From Leifsonia sp. Root4 (GTDB taxonomy: Bacteria; Actinomycetota; Actinomycetes; Actinomycetales; Microbacteriaceae): a stretch of 64,000 nt of DNA. The stretch covers positions 397,796 to 461,795 of the forward strand of contig NZ_LMDN01000002.1 of assembly GCF_001425085.1 (NCBI RefSeq). The letters are read 5' to 3'. Position 1 is the first letter of the stretch. Every line of letters begins with the position of its first letter. The notes under the pieces are model-generated. The model searched no databases. It was not told the origin of the DNA and was given only the letters and a program-made list of their open reading frames with translations. Below are positions 26,800 through 35,334 of this stretch, piece after piece. The position numbers and the translations under genes are program-made.

Positions 26800-27126
26800 T
26801 CACCCCTCGTCGTCCGCAGAGTCACGGGCGTCACCGCGGAGGGGCGCCGGGCAGATGCGCAAGATGCGGCTGGTGATATGCCGGATGAAATCGAAGTGTT
26901 CGGCGTCGGTGCCGTCGGCGCGGGTGTGCCAGTGCCCTTTCTCGCCGGCCGTGCACTCCACAATCCGCAGCAAAGGCCGCGCGGCATCGTAGGCCGACGG
27001 TTCGGAGCTCGGTCCCGGAACTCGCGTCACGGTCATCGCCTCGAGGTCGAAGAGGTGCACGGAGTCCCGCGTGCGCACGCGCCAGCGACCCCCGTTGGTT
27101 TCCGTGAGCTTGTCCAGCCTCGTCAT
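26800..27126 (-). CDS. Island small protein B (beta-rich domain)
   Basis: A 108-residue protein, first gene of the left-module operon. Core: GRWRVRTRDSVHLFDLEAMT, VTRVPG, PLLRIVECTAGEKGHW, then RHITSRILRI. It matches the N-terminal half of the protein at 28493-29161 (GVWRVTTVGSCHIINFQRRT, VTRIRG, PLRSIESCKVGEVGRW, HQTSTVQRI). A and B share the same scheme, so all four are probably versions of one domain of about 80 residues. No recognised family. ATG 27126 is chosen by this alignment. The 180-bp region to the divergent HA gene must hold both promoters. Confidence 0.7.
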   Translation of the reverse strand: MTRLDKLTETNGGRWRVRTRDSVHLFDLEAMTVTRVPGPSSEPSAYDAARPLLRIVECTAGEKGHWHTRADGTDAEHFDFIRHITSRILRICPAPLRGDARDSADDEG

Positions 27127-27213
27127 TACCGCCTCGCTTCTTCCGAACGACGACACCGGTGTTCAGCGTCTGACCGCTCACACAACGCTAAGGATTCGCC
27201 CGATTTCAAACCA

Positions 27214-27230
27214 CCGATTCAGCGACAAAG
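27214..27230 (+). repeat. Direct repeat, copy 1, upstream of the HA gene
   Basis: CCGATTCAGCGACAAAG. A near-identical CCGATTCAGTGACAGAAAG lies at 27910-27928, overlapping the HA gene stop. The pair brackets the HA gene and may be a trace of recombination. Confidence 0.45.
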
Positions 27231-27306
27231 CGGTGCCCGGCAGGGTTTTCGTGCACCGCGCATAGCTGCAGTGAGGCCGCAATCGTTGCGGCCGGAACGG
27301 GCAACT

Positions 27307-27921
27307 ATGCAACAAGCAGGAATAGCACCGGCGGAGCTCTACGAGCGGGCGCGGGACATCTTCGAAGCGACGAGCAGGGAGGCAGACGAGGAACCCCAAG
27401 AGAGGTCCTCACTCTATGAGCGCGCCGACCATGCCATCGCGACCACCGGGGAAGCCCCTCGTGCTCCGGGGCTCCGGCGGGCGGCGAACTGGGCCTCGGC
27501 GCTCCACCGCTACGAGACCTTCTGGCGGGAAAATGGGCGCACTCCGCGGGAGAACACTCGAGACCAGTCGACCCTCCCGGCGGCCGAGCGGCGCCTGGGC
27601 GAGTGGGCGCGGCATCAGCGTCGCTTCGATGACATGCTCTGCGTCTACCAGCGCATTCGCTTAGAAGTCTCGCCGGCGTTTGCCTGGGACAGCCTGGAGG
27701 ACTTGTGGCAGGCACACCTCCTGGCGTGCGCGGCCCACCGGGAGCAAGTCGGTGATTTGCCGCGGCTGCACGCAACCGACGCTGTGGAGTTCGCTCTTGC
27801 CCGCTGGCTGGGCCGGCAACTACGGCGTCTGAAGGCAGGCACACTGCCGGAGCACCGTGTAGCCCTACTGACCGAATTGCTGGCAGCGACCGCACCGGAA
27901 GCAGAAAATCCGATTCAGTGA
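27307..27921 (+). CDS. Helicase-associated (HA) repeat protein without a helicase
   Basis: A 204-residue soluble protein. Two degenerate HA modules (about 65 residues each) can be seen. The first is WASALHRYETFWRENGRTPR ... RRLGEWARHQRR; the second is WDSLEDLWQAHLLACAAHRE ... ARWLGRQLRRL. HA modules usually sit at the C-terminus of actinobacterial and plasmid-borne DEAD-box helicases and are thought to bind nucleic acid. No ATPase motif is present here. ATG 27307 lacks a strong Shine-Dalgarno. It heads the plus-strand operon with A' and B' (54 bases to A'). A three-module HA protein occurs at the far end of the island, 40640-41329. Confidence 0.68.
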   Translation: MQQAGIAPAELYERARDIFEATSREADEEPQERSSLYERADHAIATTGEAPRAPGLRRAANWASALHRYETFWRENGRTPRENTRDQSTLPAAERRLGEWARHQRRFDDMLCVYQRIRLEVSPAFAWDSLEDLWQAHLLACAAHREQVGDLPRLHATDAVEFALARWLGRQLRRLKAGTLPEHRVALLTELLAATAPEAENPIQ

Positions 27922-27928
27922 CAGAAAG
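27910..27928 (+). repeat. Direct repeat, copy 2, at the HA gene stop
   Basis: CCGATTCAGTGACAGAAAG, matching 27214-27230 with one substitution and a small length difference. Confidence 0.45.
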
Positions 27929-27975
27929 CCGTCGGCGCGGCCGGTCAGGGCGTGGGGAGCAGTAGCTTCGACCCC

Positions 27976-28506
27976 ATGAACACTGACGACGACCGCGCCG
28001 ACGGCATCTTCGGCGATGCCGCCGTGGTCCCGGCGGGCGCGGGCATCGATGACCCCACCCTGGTTCGACCGCACCCTGCGAGGGACGAATCGAACAGCTC
28101 GGGTAGGACCCACCATTCCCTGGAGCATAGAGAACATGGTCGATTCATCGTGATGACGGAGTCGGGCAGCAAGTACTTCATAGATTTCGAGCGGGAAGCG
28201 TTCGTGCGCCTCCCCGAGGACGGTGAAGAGGAACTCTGGGCGATGCGCGGTGACGGACAGCCAGTGCGGTTGCTCCGGCTCGTAGAGTGCGTGGTCGGCG
28301 GGCGGATGCGGCTGAGGCTCAACCTCGGCATTCCCGGAATCGCCTTCACCACTCGGGAAACCACCACGGTGCTCACCATCATAGAAGTGCCAGACAAGGG
28401 GAACAATCGAGAGCCACAGTGGCCCGTGCTTGGACAGTCGCCTGAGCTCTCGGGCGCCACCAAACGGCGGCCCCCGAATGAGGAGGACGCTCATGGACAC
28501 AGTTGA
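27976..28506 (+). CDS. Island small protein A' (paralogue of A, N-terminally extended)
   Basis: A 176-residue protein from ATG 27976; GTG 27952 is an alternative. Residues 1-45 are acidic and disordered-looking. The core GRFIVMTESGSKYFIDFE, LLRLVECVVGG and NLGIPGIAFTTRETTTVLTI aligns over its whole length with protein A (26467-26796). The last 25 residues are polar and overlap the start of B' by 14 bases. The A'-B' order mirrors B-A on the other strand, but with the promoter-proximal gene exchanged (A' before B'). Function unknown; conservation of the beta core in both copies indicates selection. Confidence 0.7.
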   Translation: MNTDDDRADGIFGDAAVVPAGAGIDDPTLVRPHPARDESNSSGRTHHSLEHREHGRFIVMTESGSKYFIDFEREAFVRLPEDGEEELWAMRGDGQPVRLLRLVECVVGGRMRLRLNLGIPGIAFTTRETTTVLTIIEVPDKGNNREPQWPVLGQSPELSGATKRRPPNEEDAHGHS

Positions 28507-29161
28507 GGAACTGACCGGCGATGAGGATGGTGTGTGGCGCGTTACGACTGTCGGCAGTTGCCACATCATCAACTTTCAGCGACGCACGGTCACGCGCATA
28601 CGTGGTGTTGGCCGCAATCCCAGCATCAACGACCGCGAACGGCCGCTCCGCAGCATCGAGTCCTGCAAGGTCGGCGAAGTTGGGCGCTGGACCATGCAAT
28701 CCGATGATTTCTTCACCGCCTACTTTTGGCACCAGACCAGTACGGTTCAACGCATCGAGCGGCTCACCGGTATGGAGCTCGGGAACGCGAACACGGAGGT
28801 GGCGCTCGAGAACATCAACGCCAGCGACGGACTACTCAGCACCGCCGACGTCGCCGCGCTGCTCGATGTGAGCGTCGACATGGTGCAGGAATTGTTCGAC
28901 TCGGACCGGCTCCTCGGCCTCATCTGGAAGGAGCGTCTGGTGTTCCCCGGCTGCCAGTTCGGGCCCGAACAGAACGAGGTCGCCGCGTTCGTGCAGCCAC
29001 TCATCGCGGCCGCTTACGAGCTGAACTACTCTGTCCGCAGCCTCATCTTCTGGCTCTACAGCCCGACGACATACTTCGACGGAGCCCGCCCGGTGAACTA
29101 CACCGACGAGCCCGAAAGGCTGGTCGAGGCCTTCCGCAACGGTGCGGGCATCGAGTGGTGA
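28493..29161 (+). CDS. Island protein B' : beta domain fused to HTH and MbcA/ParS-like region
   Basis: A 222-residue protein with a strong AGGAGGA seven bases before ATG 28493. Residues about 10-90 match protein B. Residues about 118-165 read as a helix-turn-helix: LLSTADVAALLDVSVDMVQE followed by LLGLIWKERLVFPGCQF. The C-terminus (PLIAAAYELNYSVRSLIFWL, then GARPVNY and LVEAFRNGAG) resembles the toxin-binding domain of Xre/MbcA/ParS antitoxins, which have a similar WL...G..P pattern. So B' may be the DNA-binding regulator or antitoxin-like member of the cassette. The HTH call is fairly sure; the MbcA/ParS resemblance is weaker. Confidence 0.66.
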   Translation: MDTVEELTGDEDGVWRVTTVGSCHIINFQRRTVTRIRGVGRNPSINDRERPLRSIESCKVGEVGRWTMQSDDFFTAYFWHQTSTVQRIERLTGMELGNANTEVALENINASDGLLSTADVAALLDVSVDMVQELFDSDRLLGLIWKERLVFPGCQFGPEQNEVAAFVQPLIAAAYELNYSVRSLIFWLYSPTTYFDGARPVNYTDEPERLVEAFRNGAGIEW

Positions 29162-29356
29162 CACCAACTCGAGCATCGGCCATGAACCGTGCGGCGCAGC
29201 TCAGGGGCCGGGTGGGCCGGCCCTCAACACGTTCAATCGCTTTCCCCGCGCCGTGCCATGTCGGTGCTGCCTGCTTGACTCGCTAGGGTGAAGCAGTGGC
29301 CGGGCTGCGTTCATCACGCCACCCATTTACTTGCTCGGCCGCAGAGGGAGTAGTCG

Positions 29357-30970
29357 TTGGCCGGCAAGACGAAGAAGACCGCGGCAGCGAGTCTCGAAGA
29401 CACGCTGTGGGAAGCAGCCAACCAGCTGCGCTCGAACATGGACGCGGCGGAGTACAAGCACGTCGTTCTCGGGCTAATCTTCCTCAAGTACGTCTCCGAC
29501 GTCTTTGAGAAACGACATGCTGAACTTGAGCGGCTCGTCAACGACGAGTCAACTGATTACTTCATGCCGACGCTTGAAGGCAAGCGAGAAACCGTCGAAG
29601 ACAGAATCGAGTACACAAGCGAAGGGGTCTTCTGGATTCCCGCGGGCAACCGCTGGGAAGACCTGCGAAAATCAGCCAAGCAGTCCGACGTCGGTGGCCG
29701 TATCGATGCGGCGATGGAGGCCATTGAGAAAGAGAACCCCAGCCTCAAGGGCGTGCTCCCGAAGAACTATGCCCGCCGTGAACTGACGCCGCAGATGCTC
29801 GGCGGGCTCATCGACCTCTTCTCCAATGAAAACCTCGCCGCCGAAGAGCACGAGAGCCTTGACGTCCTGGGCCGCGTGTTCGAGTTCATGCTCTCCAAGT
29901 TCGCCAACGCGGAGGGCAAGCTCGGTGGCGAGTTCTTCACGCCCCGCAGCGTCGTTAAGCTCATGGTCGACATGCTCGAGCCCTTCAACGGCCGCGTGTA
30001 CGACCCTGCCTGTGGTTCGGGCGGCATGTTCGTTCAGGCCGACCGTTTCGTGAAAGCCCACGATGGCGTGCGCAACGACATCAGCGTCTTCGGTCAGGAG
30101 CAGAACCCCACAACGTGGCGGCTCGCGAAGATGAACCTTGCCCTCCGCGGAATCGAGGCGAACCTCGGCCCGCAGTGGGGTGACTCCTTCACAAACGACC
30201 AACACCCCGACCTTCGCGCCGACTTCGTCATCGCCAATCCTCCGTTCAACATCAAGAACTGGGGTGCCGACAAGCTGTCGGGTGACGTGCGTTGGCAACA
30301 TGGCAACCCGCCTGCGAACAACGCCAACTTCGCCTGGATTCAGCACATGCTGCACCACCTGAAACCCACAGGAACCATGGCCACCGTGCTCGCCAATGGC
30401 TCCCTCTCAAGTCAAACCGGAGGCGAAGGCGAGATTCGCAAAGGCCTAGTCGAGAAGGACCTCGTCGAGTGCATCGTCGCGCTGCCCGGCCAATTGTTCT
30501 TTACGACGCAAATTCCGGTATGCCTCTGGTTCCTCACCAAGGACAAGTCGGGACAGGCTGTCAGGAGCGAGCGCTCGCAGCGCGCACGCAGCGGCGAAGT
30601 GCTATTCATCGATGCCCGCCAGCTCGGCACCATGACTTCTCGCACGAACAAAGAGCTAACGGATACTGACCTCGCGCTTATCGCGGACACTTATCACGCT
30701 TGGCGTGGCGAGCCCGGCGAGAAGACTTACGAAGACGTGCCCGGCTTCTGTGCGAGCGTTACACTCGAGCAGATTGCCCAGCACGCCCACGTCCTGACGC
30801 CTGGTCGCTATGTCGGAAGCGAAGCGGCCGAACTCGACGACGAGCCCCTCGAGGAAGTGATTGCACGGTTGGCTCTGGACGTTCGAGATGGGTTCAGTCG
30901 CCGAGCGGAACTGCAGTCATCAGTTCTGGCGTCGCTCGTTGCGCTCGAGGTGGATGTTCAAGGTGCCTAG
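29357..30970 (+). CDS. hsdM: Type I restriction-modification system, methyltransferase subunit
   Basis: A 537-residue N6-adenine methyltransferase subunit. The TTG start at 29357 follows AGAGGGAG by six bases. The N-terminal HsdM helical domain (LEDTLWEAANQLRSNMD) precedes the SAM-binding motif I DPACGSGGMF at Asp216 and the catalytic motif IV NPPF at Asn294. With HsdS it methylates the recognition site, and with HsdR it forms the restriction complex. The next gene, hsdS, starts inside it (17-base overlap), so the operon is coupled. A 195-bp upstream gap presumably carries the promoter. Confidence 0.95.
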   Translation: MAGKTKKTAAASLEDTLWEAANQLRSNMDAAEYKHVVLGLIFLKYVSDVFEKRHAELERLVNDESTDYFMPTLEGKRETVEDRIEYTSEGVFWIPAGNRWEDLRKSAKQSDVGGRIDAAMEAIEKENPSLKGVLPKNYARRELTPQMLGGLIDLFSNENLAAEEHESLDVLGRVFEFMLSKFANAEGKLGGEFFTPRSVVKLMVDMLEPFNGRVYDPACGSGGMFVQADRFVKAHDGVRNDISVFGQEQNPTTWRLAKMNLALRGIEANLGPQWGDSFTNDQHPDLRADFVIANPPFNIKNWGADKLSGDVRWQHGNPPANNANFAWIQHMLHHLKPTGTMATVLANGSLSSQTGGEGEIRKGLVEKDLVECIVALPGQLFFTTQIPVCLWFLTKDKSGQAVRSERSQRARSGEVLFIDARQLGTMTSRTNKELTDTDLALIADTYHAWRGEPGEKTYEDVPGFCASVTLEQIAQHAHVLTPGRYVGSEAAELDDEPLEEVIARLALDVRDGFSRRAELQSSVLASLVALEVDVQGA

Positions 30971-32174
30971 CTGGAAACTGGTGGAGTTGGAGCGGATTGC
31001 TGATTTCTACTCGGGCGGCACCCCACGGAAATCAGAGCCGCAGTTTTGGGCCGGCGGCACTATTCCTTGGATAAGTGCTTCGAGCATGCACACAACCAGA
31101 GTGAGCTCCTCAGAGAAGATGGTCACTCCTGAGGCAATCGGTCATGGCACGCGAATTGCGCACCGTGGCGCGACGCTTGTTCTGGTGCGCGGAATGAGCC
31201 TTCTCGATGAGATTCGTGTCTCTCATGCCACCCGAGATGTTGCCTTCAACCAGGATGTGAAGGCCCTTGTCGCAAAGCATGGAGTAGACCCATGGTTCTT
31301 GACCTATGCCCTGCATGCGAGTCGACCGGCGCTGCTCGCAGCAGTCCACCTGGCCGGGCATGGCACCGGAGTGCTTGGCACGGAACAACTCCGGAGGCTT
31401 CTCATTCCGATGCCCTCGTTAGAGGAACAACTTCGGATTGTAGGAGTTCTCGGTGCCCTGGATGACCTCATTGAAGCCAACATCTCAACAATTGCCGCAA
31501 TAGAGGGTCTACTGCAGGCGGCGTTCGCAAAGTACGGGTTTGACGAGCCGGGCGAGATGGAACTCTCCGAGATTGTCGACACCAACCCCAAGTACCCAAA
31601 GCCTCTGGGAATTGCCCCGTACGTCGATATGGCATCGCTTCCTACAGATTCGTATCAGATTGACGAAATAGGGGCACGTCCGGCGGCGGGTGGGGCTCGG
31701 TTTGCCCGAGGGGACGCCCTTCTCGCGAGAATCACACCGTGCCTCGAGAACGGGAAGGCCGCGTTCGTCAGCGATACTCCGGTGGGCGAAGTTCATGTGG
31801 GGTCGACGGAGTTCATTGTGTTGCGCGCGAAGACCGGAATCCCACTGAGCTGGCCGTATTTCCTGTCTAGGAGTGCCCGTTTCCGCGAGTTTGCGATTCG
31901 GCAAATGAGTGGCTCCACTGGACGGCAGCGACTCGATGCAATGGTCCTGAGAAAGTATCGTTTGAAGGCACCGGCGCCAGAGGCGCTGGCGCAATTCGAG
32001 GCGAGCGCATCGGGCCTAATTGCAGCGGCAGATGAACTGAAGCGTGAGAACGCAATACTCCGGAGCACACGCGATAAGGTGCTGCCATTGCTCATGTCGG
32101 GCGAGATTCGGGTGGGCGATGTTGCCAAAGCTGGGGCCAGGGGGAACAATGAGCGGCATTCCAACGGAAGCTGA
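30954..32174 (+). CDS. hsdS: Type I restriction-modification system, specificity subunit
   Basis: A 406-residue DNA-recognition subunit with two target-recognition domains, roughly residues 5-165 and 195-360. Each is followed by a conserved coiled-coil helix (VLGALDDLIEANISTIAAIE and ELKRENAILRSTRDKVLPLL). The first domain begins WKLVELERIADFYSGGTPRK. The two half-sites cannot be predicted by eye. ATG 30954 is preferred, with GTG 30963 as alternative; both lie inside hsdM. Its G+C content looks lower than that of hsdM and hsdR, usual for these fast-exchanging subunits. It overlaps hsdR by 26 bases. Confidence 0.92.
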   Translation: MFKVPSWKLVELERIADFYSGGTPRKSEPQFWAGGTIPWISASSMHTTRVSSSEKMVTPEAIGHGTRIAHRGATLVLVRGMSLLDEIRVSHATRDVAFNQDVKALVAKHGVDPWFLTYALHASRPALLAAVHLAGHGTGVLGTEQLRRLLIPMPSLEEQLRIVGVLGALDDLIEANISTIAAIEGLLQAAFAKYGFDEPGEMELSEIVDTNPKYPKPLGIAPYVDMASLPTDSYQIDEIGARPAAGGARFARGDALLARITPCLENGKAAFVSDTPVGEVHVGSTEFIVLRAKTGIPLSWPYFLSRSARFREFAIRQMSGSTGRQRLDAMVLRKYRLKAPAPEALAQFEASASGLIAAADELKRENAILRSTRDKVLPLLMSGEIRVGDVAKAGARGNNERHSNGS

Positions 32175-35100
32175 GTTCGAAGAACTCGTCCTTGACGAAT
32201 TGCGGGGCCTCGGCTGGACGGTCACCTACGGCCCCGACATTGACCCTGATTCGGGTGACGCAGCACGAAATGACTTCCGCGACGTCGTGCTGCAGGACCG
32301 GTTAGCTCGCGGCATCCGGCTGCTGAATCCTGACTTGGACGAAGCTGCAATCAAGGATGCGGTGAAGACGGTGTCCCGGTCGGAGTCTCAGGTTGTGATG
32401 GCGGAGAACTGGCGCGCATACCAGCTGCTAACGCAGGGCGTGCCGGTTGAAGTGCGGGATGCATCGGGTGCGCCGCGAACAATGAGGGTTCAGCTCATCG
32501 ACTGGAAGAACCCACTCGCCAACGATTTCCTTGCCGTGAACCAGTTCACCGTCATCGGCTCCACCAAACGCCGCCCCGACATCGTGCTGTTCGTCAACGG
32601 CCTACCGCTGGTGCTGCTGGAACTAAAACGCGCCGGTAATGAGACGTCCTCGCTGAAGGGCGCCTTCAACCAGGTCCGCACCTACACACACGACATCCCA
32701 GACCTGTTCACCTGGAACCAGCTGGCCGTCATCAGCGACGGCGTACAGGCGCGTGCCGGAACGTTTGCCGGCGAATGGGAGCACTTCGCCCCGTGGAAGA
32801 CCATCGATGGCGAGCTGGCACCGGCAATGCAGCCCGAGTATGAGGTGCTCACGAAGGGCATGCTCGCCCCAATGCGGCTGCTCGACTTGGTCCAGAACTT
32901 CACCGTCTACAGCGGCAATGCGGGCAAGTTGGTGCGATTCGTTGCGAAGTATCACCAGTTCTGGGCCGTGAATAAGGCCGTCTTCGCCACCGTCGAAGCC
33001 GTCGAAGGCGACGGACGCGCGGGCGTCGTTTGGCACACCCAAGGGTCGGGCAAAAGCTACGAGATGCTCTGGTATGCAGCCAAAATCATGCGGGACCCGG
33101 CAATGGAGAACCCTACCGTTGTAGTTCTCACGGACCGGAATGACCTAGACGACCAGCTCTTCGACGACACCTTCGCCGCTGCCCGTATCGGGGCACCGCT
33201 TCCGGAATCACCAGTGCAAGTCGGGTCGCGGGACGAGCTGAAGCGCACTCTGGGCGGTCGCGCATCCGGCGGCATCATCTTCTCGACGATTCAGAAGTTC
33301 GGCATCTCCAAGGATGAGAAGGACGCCGGCACCGCGTTCCCCTTGCTCTCTGCCCGCACCAACATTGTGGTGATGGTCGATGAGGCGCACCGCTCCAACT
33401 ACGACTTCATCGACGGCTTCGCGCGCCACCTGCGCGACGGCCTGCCGAACGCCACGTACATCGGTTTCACCGGCACACCGATTGAGTCGACCGACAAGTC
33501 AACGAAGAACGTGTTCGGTGACTATATCGACACGTACGACCTCACCCAGGCCGTCGCCGACGGGGCGACGGTCAAGGTCTACTATGAGCCGCGTCTCGCC
33601 CGGGTGGAGCTGCCCGCTGATGCACTCGACGAGGTCGACGAGGCATTTCTCGACGCGACGTCCGGTTCCGAGGATGAGGCCAAGGACCGGCTGAAGTCGA
33701 AGTGGGCGAAGGTGGAAGCCATCGTCGGCTCCGACAAGCGCATCGCAGAGCTGGCATCCGACCTCGTCACCCATTGGGAAGCCCGCCGGGAAGTGCTTTC
33801 GGGCAAGGCGATGATTGTGACGATGTCCCGCCGCATCGCCGCGTCTCTGTATGACGCCATTGCGGAGCTTCGCCCTGGCTGGGTCAGCGACGACGACACC
33901 ACAGGGAAGCTCAAGGTCGTGATGACCGGTTCGGCCGCGGACGAGCAGGCATTGCAGCCGCACATCCGCTCGAAGCAGGCGCTGCGTGATTTGAAGCAGC
34001 GGGCGAAGAACCCGAAGGACGAGCTCGAGCTGGTCATCGTGCGAGACATGTGGCTCACCGGATTCGATTCCCCGTCGATGCACACCATGTACGTCGATAA
34101 GCCGATGCGTGGTGCGAACCTGATGCAGGCCATCGCTCGGGTCAACCGCACATTCAAGGACAAGCCGGCCGGCCTGGTCGTGGACTACCTCGGCATCGCC
34201 GAAGACCTGAAGTCGGCACTCAAGGAGTACACCGACCGCGACCGGGAGAACGAGGAACTCGGCGAGGACCTGCGCCAACAGGCCATCCCGGGCATGGTCG
34301 AAGCTCACGGCGTCGTCGACACGATTCTGTACGGCTACCCATGGCGGCGCACGCTCACAGCCGGCGGAGCGAAGGCGTTCCTCAACGCCCTGACCGGCGC
34401 CGTCGAGTATCTGCTCTCTGCTCACATCGAGGTTGGTGATGAGTGCACGAACGACACCCCGTGTTTGAAGCATCGCTTCCTCGCCTACGCAGGACGCTTC
34501 GTGCGGCTTTACGCGATGTGTGCGGGCACGGATGCCGCGGAAGCCATCAAGGGCGATGCCGCCTTCTTCGAAGCCGTGCGGGCCCAGCTAGCCAAGGTCG
34601 AAGGCGGCGACCTGCGGGTCAACCCGAACGCCGAAGTCGACACCGCCATCCGGCAAATCGTCTCCGATGCTATGACCGGGGTTGGCGTCATCGACATCTA
34701 CCGAGAAGCCGGCATCGCCAAGCCCGACCTCTCACTCATCGATGACGACTTCATCGAGAAGTTCAAGAAGTCCGACCGGAAGAACCTCCAGTTGGAGATG
34801 CTGCGCCGGCTGCTGAATGACGAGATTAAGCGGATTGCCAAGCGCAATGTTGTCGTGAGCAAGCAGTTCTCCGAGATGCTCTCCGACTCGCTGTTGCGGT
34901 ACCAGAACCGCACGCTTGACTCCGCCCAAATCATCGCCGCGCTTGCTGACTTGGCTCAGAAGATGACCGCGGAGGCGAACCGTGCTGAACAGCTTGGTCT
35001 CACCGAAGACGAGCTCGCTTTCTACGATGCCATCCGCACCAACGACTCGGCTGTCGTCGAGCTCGGTGATGACAAGCTCAAACTCATCGCCCATGACCTG

Positions 35101-35280
35101 GTCGAAATCGTCCGCCGTGACGCAAAGACCGACTGGGCCGTGAAAGAGCAAGTGAAGGCAAAGCTCCGTGCCACCATCAAACGGCTGCTCCGTCGCCACG
35201 GCTATCCGCCGGACATGCAAGAGAGCGCGACTCTGATTGTGCTTAGGCAGGCAGAAGCTGTAGCGGCGAGCGCCGCATGA
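32149..35280 (+). CDS. hsdR: Type I restriction-modification system, restriction/translocase subunit
   Basis: A 1043-residue motor nuclease. ATG 32149 follows AGGGGGA. The N-terminal PD-(D/E)XK nuclease is PDIVLFVNGLPLVLLELKRA with Asp144, Glu158 and Lys160. The SF2 translocase shows QGSGKSYEM near residue 298, the DEAH box VMVDEAHRS, motif III FTGTPIE and a motif VI region LMQAIARVNRTF. The C-terminal helical part binds HsdM. All key residues are present, so the system looks functional. It is the last Hsd gene; the Fic gene follows after 54 bases. Confidence 0.95.
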   Translation: MSGIPTEAEFEELVLDELRGLGWTVTYGPDIDPDSGDAARNDFRDVVLQDRLARGIRLLNPDLDEAAIKDAVKTVSRSESQVVMAENWRAYQLLTQGVPVEVRDASGAPRTMRVQLIDWKNPLANDFLAVNQFTVIGSTKRRPDIVLFVNGLPLVLLELKRAGNETSSLKGAFNQVRTYTHDIPDLFTWNQLAVISDGVQARAGTFAGEWEHFAPWKTIDGELAPAMQPEYEVLTKGMLAPMRLLDLVQNFTVYSGNAGKLVRFVAKYHQFWAVNKAVFATVEAVEGDGRAGVVWHTQGSGKSYEMLWYAAKIMRDPAMENPTVVVLTDRNDLDDQLFDDTFAAARIGAPLPESPVQVGSRDELKRTLGGRASGGIIFSTIQKFGISKDEKDAGTAFPLLSARTNIVVMVDEAHRSNYDFIDGFARHLRDGLPNATYIGFTGTPIESTDKSTKNVFGDYIDTYDLTQAVADGATVKVYYEPRLARVELPADALDEVDEAFLDATSGSEDEAKDRLKSKWAKVEAIVGSDKRIAELASDLVTHWEARREVLSGKAMIVTMSRRIAASLYDAIAELRPGWVSDDDTTGKLKVVMTGSAADEQALQPHIRSKQALRDLKQRAKNPKDELELVIVRDMWLTGFDSPSMHTMYVDKPMRGANLMQAIARVNRTFKDKPAGLVVDYLGIAEDLKSALKEYTDRDRENEELGEDLRQQAIPGMVEAHGVVDTILYGYPWRRTLTAGGAKAFLNALTGAVEYLLSAHIEVGDECTNDTPCLKHRFLAYAGRFVRLYAMCAGTDAAEAIKGDAAFFEAVRAQLAKVEGGDLRVNPNAEVDTAIRQIVSDAMTGVGVIDIYREAGIAKPDLSLIDDDFIEKFKKSDRKNLQLEMLRRLLNDEIKRIAKRNVVVSKQFSEMLSDSLLRYQNRTLDSAQIIAALADLAQKMTAEANRAEQLGLTEDELAFYDAIRTNDSAVVELGDDKLKLIAHDLVEIVRRDAKTDWAVKEQVKAKLRATIKRLLRRHGYPPDMQESATLIVLRQAEAVAASAA

Positions 35281-35334
35281 GCGCATCCATTCGAAACCCG
35301 CAGCGATACCAGAACGAGATGAGTAGGTCGTAGC

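Noticed and set aside
22400-27306. Terminal inverted repeats of a simple insertion sequence around the DDE gene
   Set aside because: None visible; the only inverted repeat near the end (22482-22506) is a short hairpin without a partner at the other end.
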